NCBI GenBank assembly: GCA_965277625.1
Contig: OZ255827.1
Coordinates: 1,178,001 to 1,242,000, forward strand
Reading direction: 5' to 3'
Source of the DNA: G965195345 sp965277625
Lineage (GTDB): Bacteria > Pseudomonadota > Gammaproteobacteria > CAKMZV01
Length of the DNA: 64,000 nucleotides
The notes under the pieces: generated by a model
Told to the model about the DNA's origin: nothing
Seen by the model: only the letters and a program-made list of their open reading frames with translations
Database searches by the model: none
In this document: positions 1 through 8,654 of the stretch, piece after piece
Layout: each line of letters opens with the position of its first letter
Numbering within the stretch: the first letter of the stretch is position 1
Program-made: the position numbers and the translations under genes

Positions 1-555
1 TGGACCCAAGAAGCGTACATCAAACCATCCAATACAGGGGATAGAGACCGCTTTGGTGAAGTTGTGAGTCTCAGCAGCAATGGTAATACTTTGGCTGTTG
101 GGTCAAGATTAGAGGATAGCACCGCAACAGGTGTTAATGGGTTGCAGAATAATGTTCTCTCTAACACAGGGGCAGCGTATATATTCCGCTTCAGCGGTAG
201 TGATTGGACTCAAGAAGCGTACATCAAAGCATCCAACACAGGGGATGGTGATTTTTTTGGCGTAGCTGTGCGTATCAGCGCTGATGGCAATACCCTGGCT
301 GTTGGGGCAGATTCAGAAGATAGTTCGGCTTCAGGCGTTGGAGGCGCTGAAAGTAACGGTTCTAATGATTCAGGCGCAGTCTATGTGTTTGAATTTAGTA
401 ACGGCACTTGGACTCAACAAGCTTATATAAAATCGAATCCCAATGTGGCCTCAGCGAGTTTTGGCAATTCACTAGGCTTTAGCAATGATGGACAGACGCT
501 TGTCGTTGGTGCACAAAGGGAAAACAGTTCAATAGGCGCCGTCTATTTGTATTAA
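1..555 (+). CDS. FG-GAP beta-propeller C-terminus of an upstream giant surface protein (5' partial)
   Basis: The frame is open from base 1 to the TAA at 553-555, giving 184 visible residues; the start lies outside the window. The protein consists of FG-GAP-type blades with the pattern FG..VSLSSNGNTLAVG, then D/N-rich loop, then GAxYIFRFSG, then W(T/S)Q(E/Q)AYIK. By alignment with the complete propellers of the next two genes, the visible part holds the end of blade 4 and blades 5, 6 and 7. It ends in GAVYLY, exactly as the next gene does. This is therefore the C-terminal tip of another member of the same family, and its missing N-terminus probably carries a lipoprotein signal and repeat stalk. 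Its closest relative in the window is the gene at 903-8294: the last blades and about 40 bases after the stop codon are nearly the same. Seven-bladed FG-GAP propellers are known from integrin alpha chains and bind partners through the top loops; the ligand here is unknown. Confidence 0.88.
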   Translation, partial: WTQEAYIKPSNTGDRDRFGEVVSLSSNGNTLAVGSRLEDSTATGVNGLQNNVLSNTGAAYIFRFSGSDWTQEAYIKASNTGDGDFFGVAVRISADGNTLAVGADSEDSSASGVGGAESNGSNDSGAVYVFEFSNGTWTQQAYIKSNPNVASASFGNSLGFSNDGQTLVVGAQRENSSIGAVYLY

Positions 556-597
556 ATATTCTCAGCCATTTAATCAGTTTCAGATTTTACACAGGTC
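537..597 (+). repeat. Duplicated gene 3' end plus downstream flank (partner 8276-8336)
   Basis: The last 19 bases of the first gene and about 42 bases beyond its stop match 8276-8336, at the end of the second gene, at 54 of 61 positions by my count. Conservation continues past the stop codon through a shared block (agccatttaatcagtttca) to caggtc. The paralogous duplication therefore included the 3' flank rather than just coding repeats. The third gene lacks this block after its stop. Confidence 0.8.
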
Positions 598-902
598 ACT
601 GGGTTCATGCAGAAAAACCCAAAGCTTTCATTGCGCTGTTAGATGCCCTTATAGTCCTGTAGAGCCTGACACCCCAGAAAAAAACAATGGGTCAACAGCA
701 ACATTCTGACAATGTCATTAAGATTATTGCTTTTCTCATTCCTAATTTAGTACAATCATCTAAACTCAGAGGCATTCTGTTAATGTCCCAGATTTAAAAA
801 TCACAGGTTCAAAATGATTGAAAAGAACATACTGTTATACGCTCAACCCGCTGTAAAGCAATTTTGCAAAAGCACGCTGTTAAATATTTTAAACTCGTGG
901 CA
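556..902. other. Intergenic spacer, 347 bp
   Basis: No supportable gene is present. The first ~40 bases are the duplicated 3' flank. There is a weak inverted repeat (TGGGTT at 600-605, AACCCA at 616-621) without a following T-run, so I do not call it a terminator. A promoter-like element sits at 727-756. The frame of the next gene is closed by a TGA at 819-821, which limits how far upstream that gene can start. Confidence 0.6.
727..756 (+). promoter_or_regulatory. Candidate sigma-70 promoter of the 2463-aa gene
   Basis: TTGCTT at 727-732, an 18-base spacer, then TACAAT at 751-756 resembles a sigma-70 promoter. The block 729-764 matches 8581-8616, upstream of the next gene, at about 27 of 36 positions, including a shared 10-mer TACAATCATC that starts at the -10. 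Conservation between otherwise different spacers supports a regulatory role. It lies about 150 bases before the chosen ATG, which would leave a long 5' leader. Confidence 0.45.
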
Positions 903-3900
903 ATGAATCCTATTAAAGACGCAATCATTAAGACAAATCGTCGAGCACTCTCAGTAATCACTACGACCATCATATTATCGGTATTTCTGTCTGCTTGTGG
1001 TGGTGGCGGAGGCGGCACTGGAACGACTTCACCAATTAACGCGAACACAACGCCCACTGGAACGACTCCACCGATTAATGAGAACACAACGCCCACTGGA
1101 ACGACTCCACCGATTATCGCGAACACAACGCCCACTTTTTCGGTTATGAGTAGCCGTTTAACATTCAATGAAGATTTTGCCTCACCCCAGTCGATTGCCA
1201 CTGTCAGTAATGCGTCATCGCTAACAGTCAATCAATCCTCTACAGGCGTGGTCAGCATAACCACTTCAGTGAATGGTGTCTCTATATCGAACATAGCCAA
1301 TGCTTTTGGTCGAACCACCTTAACCATTTCCGCCAGCAATGGTAATATTAGAGCCTCAACTCAGGTGGTTGTGACGGTGAATGCGATTAACGATACGCCC
1401 ACTTTAACAGTCACAACGAACAGCATCTCAACCCTGGGTGGATTTTCTCAGATTAACATTGGTGTTTCAGCCCAAGATGTTGAGCAAGGCACTTTGACCT
1501 TTACTGTGGTTGCATCAACCTTAGGTGTGATTAGCGTGACGACATCGGCCAATGCCATTCTGTTGGATGCCATTGCGGGTGTGTCAGGTCAAACCACCTT
1601 AACCGTCAGGGTTTCTGATAATGCGGGGGTCACTGTCACCCAAACAATCGTTGTTGATGTGACCATTGTCCTCAGTGACCCCCCTCAGTTGATGATTTCA
1701 ACCAGCCGTATCATTGTGCAAGAAGATTTCACCTCCTCTGTGGTGGTCACAGCCACGGCGACCGATACTGACGGTGATGCAATCATCCTTTCAATCAGTT
1801 CAACCACACATCTTGTGAATGCGATTTCATCAGTTGTTGCCAACAATAGGGGCAGCATTACATTATCATCGGTGAACAATCTCAATGGCATTACCACCTT
1901 GACTGTGCGCGCAACTGATGTGGGTGGGCAATCGACGGCTGTTGAGCTAGTTGTGGTGATCATGGCGGTCAATGATCCACCCGTCTTAACTGTTTCAACC
2001 CATGCCTTAGTACTTAATGAGGATTTTGCAAGCACTCAATCCGTTGTTACAGTGATGAATGTCGATGGAGATGCACAAGTTATAAACGTGACTCAATCCA
2101 ACTCAAGGGTGGTCAATGTAACGACTTCAGTGACAGGCGTCTTTGTTTCGAGCATTGCCAATGCCAACGGTCAAACTACCTTAACCATTGCTGTGAGTGA
2201 TAGTTCACTCACTGTCACAACCCAAGTTGCCGTGACGGTGCTCATGGTCAATGACCCCCCCACCATTGTCGCCATTACAACCACATCCTTAATGCTCTCA
2301 GAGGATTTTGCCACCCCCTTTTCAATTGTAGTCATTGGGCGTGATATCGATGGTGATACACTGACAATCAGCGTGAGTGAATCCAGAACTGGGGTCGTCT
2401 CTGTCACAACCTTAGCTTCAAGTGTTCTTGTCTCAAGAATCGCTCATGCCAATGGCCAAACCACTTTAACCATCTCAGTTAATGACGGTATGGTCAGCGC
2501 CTCAACTCAAGTGGTGGTGCAGGTCGCTGCAGTGAATGACCCCCCAACAATCACCGTTACGACTAACAATATTTCAACCAATGCTGGATTTTCGGCCGTC
2601 ACCATTGGTGTGACAGCCAACGATGTTGAGCAAGGCGCCTTGACCTTTATTGTGGAAGCCTCAACCTTGGGTGTGGTCAGGGTGACGACATCAGCCAATA
2701 GCATTGTTTTGAATGCAATATCTGGTGGTTCAGGTCAAACCATTCTAACGGTCCGTACAACAGACCGTGATGGCTTGTCAGCTAGCCAAACCATTGCTGT
2801 TAATGTGTCAATTTTGTCCAGTAGCTCGACACCTGTGTTGACTGTTTCAACCAATCACATCATCGTACAAGAAAGTTTTACAACGCCTGTGGTCATTGCA
2901 ATCACAGCCACAGATGCTGATGGTGATCGAGTAAATCTCTTTGTTAGTTCGGCTTCACATCTGGTGGATGTTGCTATATCCCCACTGAGCAATGGTCAAA
3001 GCAACATCACTTTAACGGCCATTACCAACCTTAATGGCACGACCACATTGACCGTCCGTGCAAGCGATGGGGGTGGCCAATTTGATTCTACCGAGATTGT
3101 GGTTGTGGTCAATTCCGTTTTCAACCCCATATCATTGACCTTATCGACCTCTGTCGTCAGCTTATCCGCCTTTGGAAATCAACTCAATCGTAATGTACAA
3201 AATGTGAGCATCAGCAATCCAGGCAATGAAAACATCAGAGCTCAATTCGTTGTTACCCTGAGTGGGGACGCTCTTTTTTCAGCTAATCCAGCACCCTTAG
3301 TCAGTTTTTCCACCACAGCAGTCGTGACTGAAACCACGTTGAATGCTATTGCCCAAACAGCGCAATTGTATTTTACAATTGCCCCTGATCGCACAGGTAC
3401 GTCCACCTTGACGGTACAACTCACGAATCAGGCGGCAATAGTTTTGTCCCAACAAACACTAGAGGTTCGCGTCACCGCTGAAAATGTACCCGTTGGCATT
3501 GGTCACCATAGCCCAAATATTCAGAACATTGCTTACCATGGTGGTCGTTTGTACGCCAATTCATCGACAACAGCACGATCAATTGATTCATTTTTGTCAC
3601 AAGCAAGAACTTTGGGTGGACATTTAATCAATATCAATTCAATAGAAGAATTCAATTTTGTGCGTTCAGTCGGCAGTGGCTTGGTCACTAACACTGCTTG
3701 GTTTGGCTTGGTTTTACCGCAACAATCCTTCCCTGGTGCGCTTTCTTGGGTGACGAACAACAGCACCGTCGCCTATGGTTTTGTGAGTACCACTGTCAAT
3801 ACCACTGGCAGTGTCACGGTCTATCCAGGCCACTATCCCCTAAGTTGGGACTCAGACGGGTTGATTGCCAACAGGCAAGCATCCCGCCCCTCCGTATTTA

Positions 3901-6900
3901 ATTGGACGTACTATTCCGGTCCTCCAACCGAGCTTTTTTCCTTATTAGGGGATGTGGGAGACCAAACAAGTCGTCCTGCACTTTATGAATTTCCCCAAGG
4001 TATTGCACCGCCTCCGGAGACTGTGTATTTAAGTCCAGGTGAACGTGTCAGCATCCCCTTGGTTGGTTATGATTTGAATGGTCAAAATATATTTCCATCA
4101 GATTGGTCCTTATCGCAAATTGGCTCAGGTACGGCTAGTTTGGATGATCCTAGCCGCACGCTTAGACCAGGGATTCATAGGAGGAATCTGATGTTTACCC
4201 TGCCTTCTGATGCCAGTGGATTTACAGATGTTTTTGTACAGCTGACAGTAAATAGTGTATCAGCCACCCCGACAAAGATTAGATTTATCTCGTCGGCACC
4301 AAGGTTTACTTTGCCTACAAGTACAGTCGTCTTGACTCAGAATAGTTCACAGACCATCCGTCATCAACTGAGAATTAGCAACATTATCGCTCAAGACCTT
4401 GTTGGGACGACTGATACGAACGACTTACAATGGCGTGTGACGCACAGTGGCGACCCAATATTTTCCACCAATCCCGCCCCCGTGGTCAGCTTTAGCACCA
4501 ATGTCGTTATGACCACAGACAGCATTGGTTCAACCCCGCAAACAGCGCAGTTGTATTTTACCATTTTCCCAGGCCGTTCAGGCACCGCCACCCTGACTCT
4601 GCAGCTGTCTGACCTCAGTCGTTTTAGCACGTCGCAACAAACCATTGTGGTTCAAGTCAATCCAGTGGCTAAACCTCCAGTCATTGCTTATACCAGCACA
4701 AATATAGCAAACCTAAGCGTGTATGGGGGTCACCTTTACGCCAATTCAGTGAGGACCGCCCAAGCGATTACGACGTTTTTGCCAGAGGCTAAGGCTTTGG
4801 GTGGTCATTTGATCAACATAAATACGGTTGAAGAGTTCAATTTTGTCAATGCACTCACAAATCCAATAATTATTAATGAGTCTTGGCTTGGATTGGTTTT
4901 ACCAAAATTAGCTCTTCCGGGTGAGCTGTCTTGGGTGGCGAATAACAGCACCGTCGCCTATGGTTTTGTGAGTACCACTGTCAATACCACGGGCAGTATC
5001 ACGGTCTATCCAGGTCATTACAATTTGAATTGGCATTCTGGTTCAGGGCTGATTGCCAATAGAGATTCATCCCGCCGCTCCGTATTTAATTGGACGATTT
5101 ATGCTCAAGGGGCACAGAGGTTTTACCTGGTAAATGATTCTGGTGACCAGCACTCTCGTCATGCACTTTATGAATTTCCTCAAGGCCTAAATCCGGTTTC
5201 TATGATGCCGAGGCCGTCCATTGTTCTATTGAGCAGCTCATCTTCCACCGTGAACTTGACTGGTTTTGACTTGAACGGGGATGCGATAAACACAGCGCAT
5301 TGGTCCGCAACGGATCCAGGTGGGGGCACTGTGCGATTTAACGCAACTTATCAAGGCTCTGGGGTTCAAACCGTTGAGATGGTTTACACCCCTGATCCAA
5401 ATTTTGATGGACCAACAACGGTTGTGGTCACCTTACAAGTGAATGGTTTAAGCACCACTGCGGGTATTTCATTGACAGTGGATGCGCCACCCACTCTGCT
5501 TTTATCAACGAACACCATCGTCCTCAACGAAGATTTTACGCCCTTTGTTATAGGCACCACCGTGACCGATGGTCCTATAGGCTTGTCCTATACATTTCAA
5601 GCCTCGACTTCTGCCGTGTTGACCATAACCACCTCAACCAATGCCATTCGTCTAACACCCATAGCCCATGTCAGCGGCAGTGTGACATTGACGGTTCAAG
5701 CAACAGATTCTACGCAACAAACTGTATCAACTGAGGTTGTGGTGACAGTAAGGGCAGTGAATGATCCCCCAACCCTATCAATTTCAAGCGATCGTATTTC
5801 AACCGTCGGTGGATTTGTTCCCATCGTCATTAACACGACCGCCACGGATGTTGAAGACGGCCCATTGTCTTTTTCAGTGCAAGTCTCAACCACAGGCATC
5901 GTTGGCATTAGCACTTCGGTCAATACCATTACATTGAGTCCGCTTTTAGGGCGTTCGGGTCAAACCACCTTAACCGTCAGTGCGATTGACACATCAAATA
6001 CAACTGTGGTTAGAACCATTGCTGTCAATGTGATAGTGAGCACAAGTACAACGCCCGTGCTCAGTGTTTCGACCAACCGCATTTACGTACAAGAAGATTT
6101 TACAACCGCTGTTTTTATCGGCGTCACGGCCACCGATGCTGAACAAGGGCGGTTGACGGCCACAGTCACTGCATCGACGCCATTGGTCAATACTGTGGTC
6201 TCTGTCCAAGGCATCACTTTGAGTCCGATGAGCAATCGTCATGGCACCGCCACCTTAACCGTGCGCGCGGCCGATACAGGTGGATTATTCGATTCAACGG
6301 AGATCGTCGTGGTCGTGACGCCAGTCAATGATACGCCAACCTTAACCGTCTCAATGCACACAGTGGCTTTGGGTTCAGTTCCAATTGTACTGAACGTATC
6401 AGCCTCCGATGTGGATGATGGCATCTTGCCCTTCAGCGTCTCATCGGGTCAAAACTTAGTTCGCACAACCGTCGCCACCACAAACTTAACCCTAAGCCGT
6501 TTAGAGTCGCGGGCCTCAACAATCACCCTGACCCTTAGTACCACCGATACGGCTGGGGTAACAACCTCAACCCAAATAGTCGTCACCCTAGCACCATTTT
6601 TTACTTTTACTGTAACCACGGGTATTAAAACCTTAGATTTTGCGTGGAGTGCGTTGTCCAATGCAACCCATTATCAATTGCGAAGTAATCCCGATGGCAA
6701 GTCGGGGTTTGTGGACTTGACCACGACTGGTGTGGTGGTCAGTCCGAATAGCACGATAATTAGGCAGACCACCGCACAAGCGCGAGTGGGCTTACACCGC
6801 TATATTCCTAAGGTGAATGGTCCGCAATATGCGGTGAATATTTGCACCACAACGCCGTGTGGGTCTTCATTTCAGCATAATTCGGTGGCTTTGACCAATG

Positions 6901-8294
6901 CGCAATTGAATAGCTTGATTGGTCGCCTCCAGGCAAATAATGGTGAGATTGGTGATTCTTTCGGTGCATCAGTGCGCATAAGCGGTGATGGTAATACCCT
7001 GGTGGTTGCAGCGACTGGTGAACTCAGTTTATCGACCGGTGTTAATGGGGTGCAAAATAATAATGGCACGCACTTTGTCGGGGCAGTGTACATATTCCGT
7101 CGCAATGGCAGCGATTGGTCCCAACAAGCGTACATCAAAGCATTATATGCGGATAATAGTGATAACTTTGGCGCCTCTATAGATCTAAGCGATGATGGCA
7201 ATATCCTTGCCGTGGGCGCATTTGGCGAAAGCGGCGGATCCACTGGAATCAATGGCGCACAAGATTTAAATAATGCAACAAATTCAGGAGCTGCCTATGT
7301 ATTCCGTTTCAGTGGTGGCGTTTGGTCCCAACAAGCGTACATCAAAGCCCCCATTTCACAAGGCGGTGTTTACTTTGGCATCTTTGTCAGTTTAAGCGGT
7401 GATGGCAATACCCTTGCTGTGGGAGAATATTTGAATGATTCGGGTCAGACTGGGGTCAATGACTTTCGATCGGTCGTTTCTGAAGTAAATTCAGGGGCAG
7501 CTTATGTATTCCGTTTTAGTGAGGGTGTTTGGTCACAACAAGCGTTCATCAAAGCATCCAATACAGGTCGATCCGATAATTTTGGCGAGGTTGTGAGTCT
7601 CAGCTCGGATGGCAATACCCTGGCGGTCGCAGCACCTGCTGAGGCTGGTGCCTCAACGGGCATTGATGGGGTACAGAGCAGTAATGTTGCCCCTGGAGCA
7701 GGCGCGGTTTATTTATTTCGCTTCAGCGGCAACGCTTGGGCACAACAAGCCTATATCAAAGCTTCTAATACACAGGCAGGTGATAGATTTGGCCAAGCTT
7801 TGAGTCTAAGCAGCAATGGCAATACCTTGGTTGTTTCGGCATTAAATGAGGATGGCCCCTCAACGGGTGTGAATGGGTTACAAAGTGGTGGTGCCGTGCA
7901 AGCAGGCGCGGCTTATTTATTTCGTTTTAGTGGCGGCGCTTGGTCGCAACAAGCGTACATCAAAGCATCCAATACAGGGGATCGTGATCGCTTTGGCCGA
8001 GATGTGAGTCTCAGCGCTGATGGCAATACCCTGGCTGTAGGGGCAAATTTAGAAGATAGTTCGGCTTCAGGCGTTGGAGGTGCAGAAAATAACGATAGTT
8101 CTATTCATTCAGGCGCAGTCTATGTGTTTGAATTTAGGAACAACACTTGGGCTCAACAGGCCTATATAAAATCGAATCCCAATGTAGCTGGTGCTTTTTT
8201 TGGTAGTTCAGTGCATTTGAGCAATGATGGGCAGACGCTTGTCGTTGGTGGCTCAGGGGGTCGTGTCTCTGAAGGCGCTGTCTATTTGTATTAA
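903..8294 (+). CDS. Giant cadherin-like/C-type-lectin-like/FG-GAP lipoprotein, 2463 aa
   Basis: Predicted outer-membrane lipoprotein of a giant adhesin-like family. I chose ATG 903 because it gives a normal signal peptide: basic n-region (K5, K10, R13, R14), hydrophobic core and lipobox LSAC with Cys32. A TTG at 864 would add 13 residues; neither start has a clear Shine-Dalgarno. After Cys32 come a Gly run and three 13-aa Thr/Pro repeats. Residues ~80-740 are seven cadherin-like repeats, and ~740-1525 hold one Ig-like/CTLD super-repeat with CTLDs at ~878-1034 and ~1273-1428. Residues ~1528-1895 are further cadherin-like repeats, ~1900-2015 an FN3-like domain with a Cys pair (CTTTPC), and ~2018-2463 a seven-bladed FG-GAP propeller ending GAVYLY. 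I noticed Cys only at position 32 and in that pair. It is the shortest complete member and shows the minimal architecture. Inferred role: surface adhesion or ligand capture; ligand unknown. Confidence 0.9.
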   Translation: MNPIKDAIIKTNRRALSVITTTIILSVFLSACGGGGGGTGTTSPINANTTPTGTTPPINENTTPTGTTPPIIANTTPTFSVMSSRLTFNEDFASPQSIATVSNASSLTVNQSSTGVVSITTSVNGVSISNIANAFGRTTLTISASNGNIRASTQVVVTVNAINDTPTLTVTTNSISTLGGFSQINIGVSAQDVEQGTLTFTVVASTLGVISVTTSANAILLDAIAGVSGQTTLTVRVSDNAGVTVTQTIVVDVTIVLSDPPQLMISTSRIIVQEDFTSSVVVTATATDTDGDAIILSISSTTHLVNAISSVVANNRGSITLSSVNNLNGITTLTVRATDVGGQSTAVELVVVIMAVNDPPVLTVSTHALVLNEDFASTQSVVTVMNVDGDAQVINVTQSNSRVVNVTTSVTGVFVSSIANANGQTTLTIAVSDSSLTVTTQVAVTVLMVNDPPTIVAITTTSLMLSEDFATPFSIVVIGRDIDGDTLTISVSESRTGVVSVTTLASSVLVSRIAHANGQTTLTISVNDGMVSASTQVVVQVAAVNDPPTITVTTNNISTNAGFSAVTIGVTANDVEQGALTFIVEASTLGVVRVTTSANSIVLNAISGGSGQTILTVRTTDRDGLSASQTIAVNVSILSSSSTPVLTVSTNHIIVQESFTTPVVIAITATDADGDRVNLFVSSASHLVDVAISPLSNGQSNITLTAITNLNGTTTLTVRASDGGGQFDSTEIVVVVNSVFNPISLTLSTSVVSLSAFGNQLNRNVQNVSISNPGNENIRAQFVVTLSGDALFSANPAPLVSFSTTAVVTETTLNAIAQTAQLYFTIAPDRTGTSTLTVQLTNQAAIVLSQQTLEVRVTAENVPVGIGHHSPNIQNIAYHGGRLYANSSTTARSIDSFLSQARTLGGHLININSIEEFNFVRSVGSGLVTNTAWFGLVLPQQSFPGALSWVTNNSTVAYGFVSTTVNTTGSVTVYPGHYPLSWDSDGLIANRQASRPSVFNWTYYSGPPTELFSLLGDVGDQTSRPALYEFPQGIAPPPETVYLSPGERVSIPLVGYDLNGQNIFPSDWSLSQIGSGTASLDDPSRTLRPGIHRRNLMFTLPSDASGFTDVFVQLTVNSVSATPTKIRFISSAPRFTLPTSTVVLTQNSSQTIRHQLRISNIIAQDLVGTTDTNDLQWRVTHSGDPIFSTNPAPVVSFSTNVVMTTDSIGSTPQTAQLYFTIFPGRSGTATLTLQLSDLSRFSTSQQTIVVQVNPVAKPPVIAYTSTNIANLSVYGGHLYANSVRTAQAITTFLPEAKALGGHLININTVEEFNFVNALTNPIIINESWLGLVLPKLALPGELSWVANNSTVAYGFVSTTVNTTGSITVYPGHYNLNWHSGSGLIANRDSSRRSVFNWTIYAQGAQRFYLVNDSGDQHSRHALYEFPQGLNPVSMMPRPSIVLLSSSSSTVNLTGFDLNGDAINTAHWSATDPGGGTVRFNATYQGSGVQTVEMVYTPDPNFDGPTTVVVTLQVNGLSTTAGISLTVDAPPTLLLSTNTIVLNEDFTPFVIGTTVTDGPIGLSYTFQASTSAVLTITTSTNAIRLTPIAHVSGSVTLTVQATDSTQQTVSTEVVVTVRAVNDPPTLSISSDRISTVGGFVPIVINTTATDVEDGPLSFSVQVSTTGIVGISTSVNTITLSPLLGRSGQTTLTVSAIDTSNTTVVRTIAVNVIVSTSTTPVLSVSTNRIYVQEDFTTAVFIGVTATDAEQGRLTATVTASTPLVNTVVSVQGITLSPMSNRHGTATLTVRAADTGGLFDSTEIVVVVTPVNDTPTLTVSMHTVALGSVPIVLNVSASDVDDGILPFSVSSGQNLVRTTVATTNLTLSRLESRASTITLTLSTTDTAGVTTSTQIVVTLAPFFTFTVTTGIKTLDFAWSALSNATHYQLRSNPDGKSGFVDLTTTGVVVSPNSTIIRQTTAQARVGLHRYIPKVNGPQYAVNICTTTPCGSSFQHNSVALTNAQLNSLIGRLQANNGEIGDSFGASVRISGDGNTLVVAATGELSLSTGVNGVQNNNGTHFVGAVYIFRRNGSDWSQQAYIKALYADNSDNFGASIDLSDDGNILAVGAFGESGGSTGINGAQDLNNATNSGAAYVFRFSGGVWSQQAYIKAPISQGGVYFGIFVSLSGDGNTLAVGEYLNDSGQTGVNDFRSVVSEVNSGAAYVFRFSEGVWSQQAFIKASNTGRSDNFGEVVSLSSDGNTLAVAAPAEAGASTGIDGVQSSNVAPGAGAVYLFRFSGNAWAQQAYIKASNTQAGDRFGQALSLSSNGNTLVVSALNEDGPSTGVNGLQSGGAVQAGAAYLFRFSGGAWSQQAYIKASNTGDRDRFGRDVSLSADGNTLAVGANLEDSSASGVGGAENNDSSIHSGAVYVFEFRNNTWAQQAYIKSNPNVAGAFFGSSVHLSNDGQTLVVGGSGGRVSEGAVYLY
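1020..1136 (+). repeat. 39-bp tandem repeat, 3 copies (Thr/Pro linker)
   Basis: Three in-frame 39-base units at 1020-1058, 1059-1097 and 1098-1136 encode a 13-aa Thr/Pro/Asn unit (GTTPPIN-N-NTTPT type). Units 2 and 3 differ at only a few bases. This is the flexible linker between the lipidated Cys/Gly run and the first folded repeat. Confidence 0.9.
1137..3120 (+). repeat. Seven cadherin-like (tandem-95-like) repeats, N-terminal stalk of the 2463-aa protein
   Basis: There are seven ~94-aa beta-sandwich repeats. Each opens with a strand like TLTVST-x-I-x-L-x-EDF, carries a TATDxDGD loop (putative Ca2+ ligands), then VxxVTTS and NGxTTLT strands, and closes with VVVTVxAVNDPP. Repeats 2 and 6 are a distinct subtype with GGF or AGF in place of EDF and a DVEQG loop. 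Family assignment (cadherin-like/VCBS-like/tandem-95) is by motif recognition only. Confidence 0.8.
3121..5480 (+). repeat. Ig-like + two C-type-lectin-like domains, super-repeat of the 2463-aa protein
   Basis: Order: Ig-like domain (GNQLNRNV, then FSANPAP, LYFTIAP), CTLD 1 (about 3535-4005), post-CTLD sandwich, second Ig-like (NSSQTIR, QWRVTHSGD), CTLD 2 (about 4720-5187), post-CTLD sandwich (FDLNGDAIN, VNGLSTT). CTLD hallmarks are GGHLININ followed by EE, a WIGL-equivalent (WFGL, WLGL), LSWV, YPGHY, FNW, a D-rich loop before the last strand, and a terminal ALYEFPQG strand. The domains have no cysteines. Confidence 0.8.
5485..6595 (+). repeat. Four cadherin-like repeats before the propeller (2463-aa protein)
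   Basis: Three repeats follow the subtype order seen after every CTLD pair: EDF type, GGF type with DVEDG, and QEDF type with TDAEQG. A fourth, divergent one (SVPIVL, DVDDG) leads into the FN3-like domain. The same four-part transition occurs before the propeller of the 12,228-aa protein. Confidence 0.7.
6598..8291 (+). other. FN3-like/Cys-pair domain and seven-bladed FG-GAP propeller (2463-aa protein)
   Basis: At about 6598-6940 a fibronectin-III-like strand pattern (LDFAW, ATHYQL, NPDGKSGF) is followed by CTTTPCGSSFQHN, whose two Cys could form a disulfide. From about 6955 there are seven FG-GAP-type blades (six full, each about 65-70 aa and ending in W-x-QQA-Y/F-IK, then a short seventh). 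The last blade ends at the stop with GAVYLY, typical of a velcro-closed propeller. Confidence 0.8.
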
Positions 8295-8654
8295 TTATTC
8301 ACAGCCATTTAATCAGTTTCAAATTCTGCGCAGGTCCTAATCAAGCGCGCTTAATCAGATGTGCCTGTTATCAGTCACATGACTTTTAGCCAAGTGTTTC
8401 TATCGCCGATGCTCCAGTCTCAGGTGATGACAAAAACGTCAATCAATAGCATATAAACTGCAAATAGCCCGTGCGTGTTATCATAATATTGCCAGAATTT
8501 TGTCAAGAATAATTGCATAGTTAAACACAGATTAAGTCTAAGAATGTCAAATTATCTTATCATTTAATGGTCATAAAAATGCCTTTTTTATTCATTATCT
8601 AATACAATCATCCATAAGTTTTTAAAATTAGAAAATCATATTTAATTGACTAAT
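8295..8654. other. Intergenic spacer, 360 bp
   Basis: No gene is seen. It starts with ~42 bases of 3' flank shared with 556-597, then AT-rich sequence. A short inverted repeat (ATGTG and CACAT around 8360-8380) is too weak to be a credible terminator. The promoter-like block at 8579-8616 lies just before the giant gene. Confidence 0.55.
8579..8608 (+). promoter_or_regulatory. Candidate promoter of the 12,228-aa gene
   Basis: TACAAT at 8603-8608 sits in a block (8581-8616) conserved with 729-764 upstream of the previous gene. The -35 position reads ATGCCT, a poor match, so recognition may rely on the -10 or on an activator. It lies about 50 bases before the chosen ATG. Confidence 0.4.

Noticed and set aside
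600..621. Inverted repeat TGGGTT/AACCCA after the first gene as a terminator
   Set aside because: Only a 6-bp stem with a 10-base loop and no following T-run; not convincing as an intrinsic terminator.
6985..7803. Short plus-strand frames inside the propeller coding region
   Set aside because: Out of frame with the FG-GAP blades, no domain, repeated at equivalent positions in each blade; shadows.
8355..8400. ATGTG/CACAT inverted repeat followed by a few T as a terminator of the second gene
   Set aside because: 5-bp stem, 12-base loop and only four T; likely chance.
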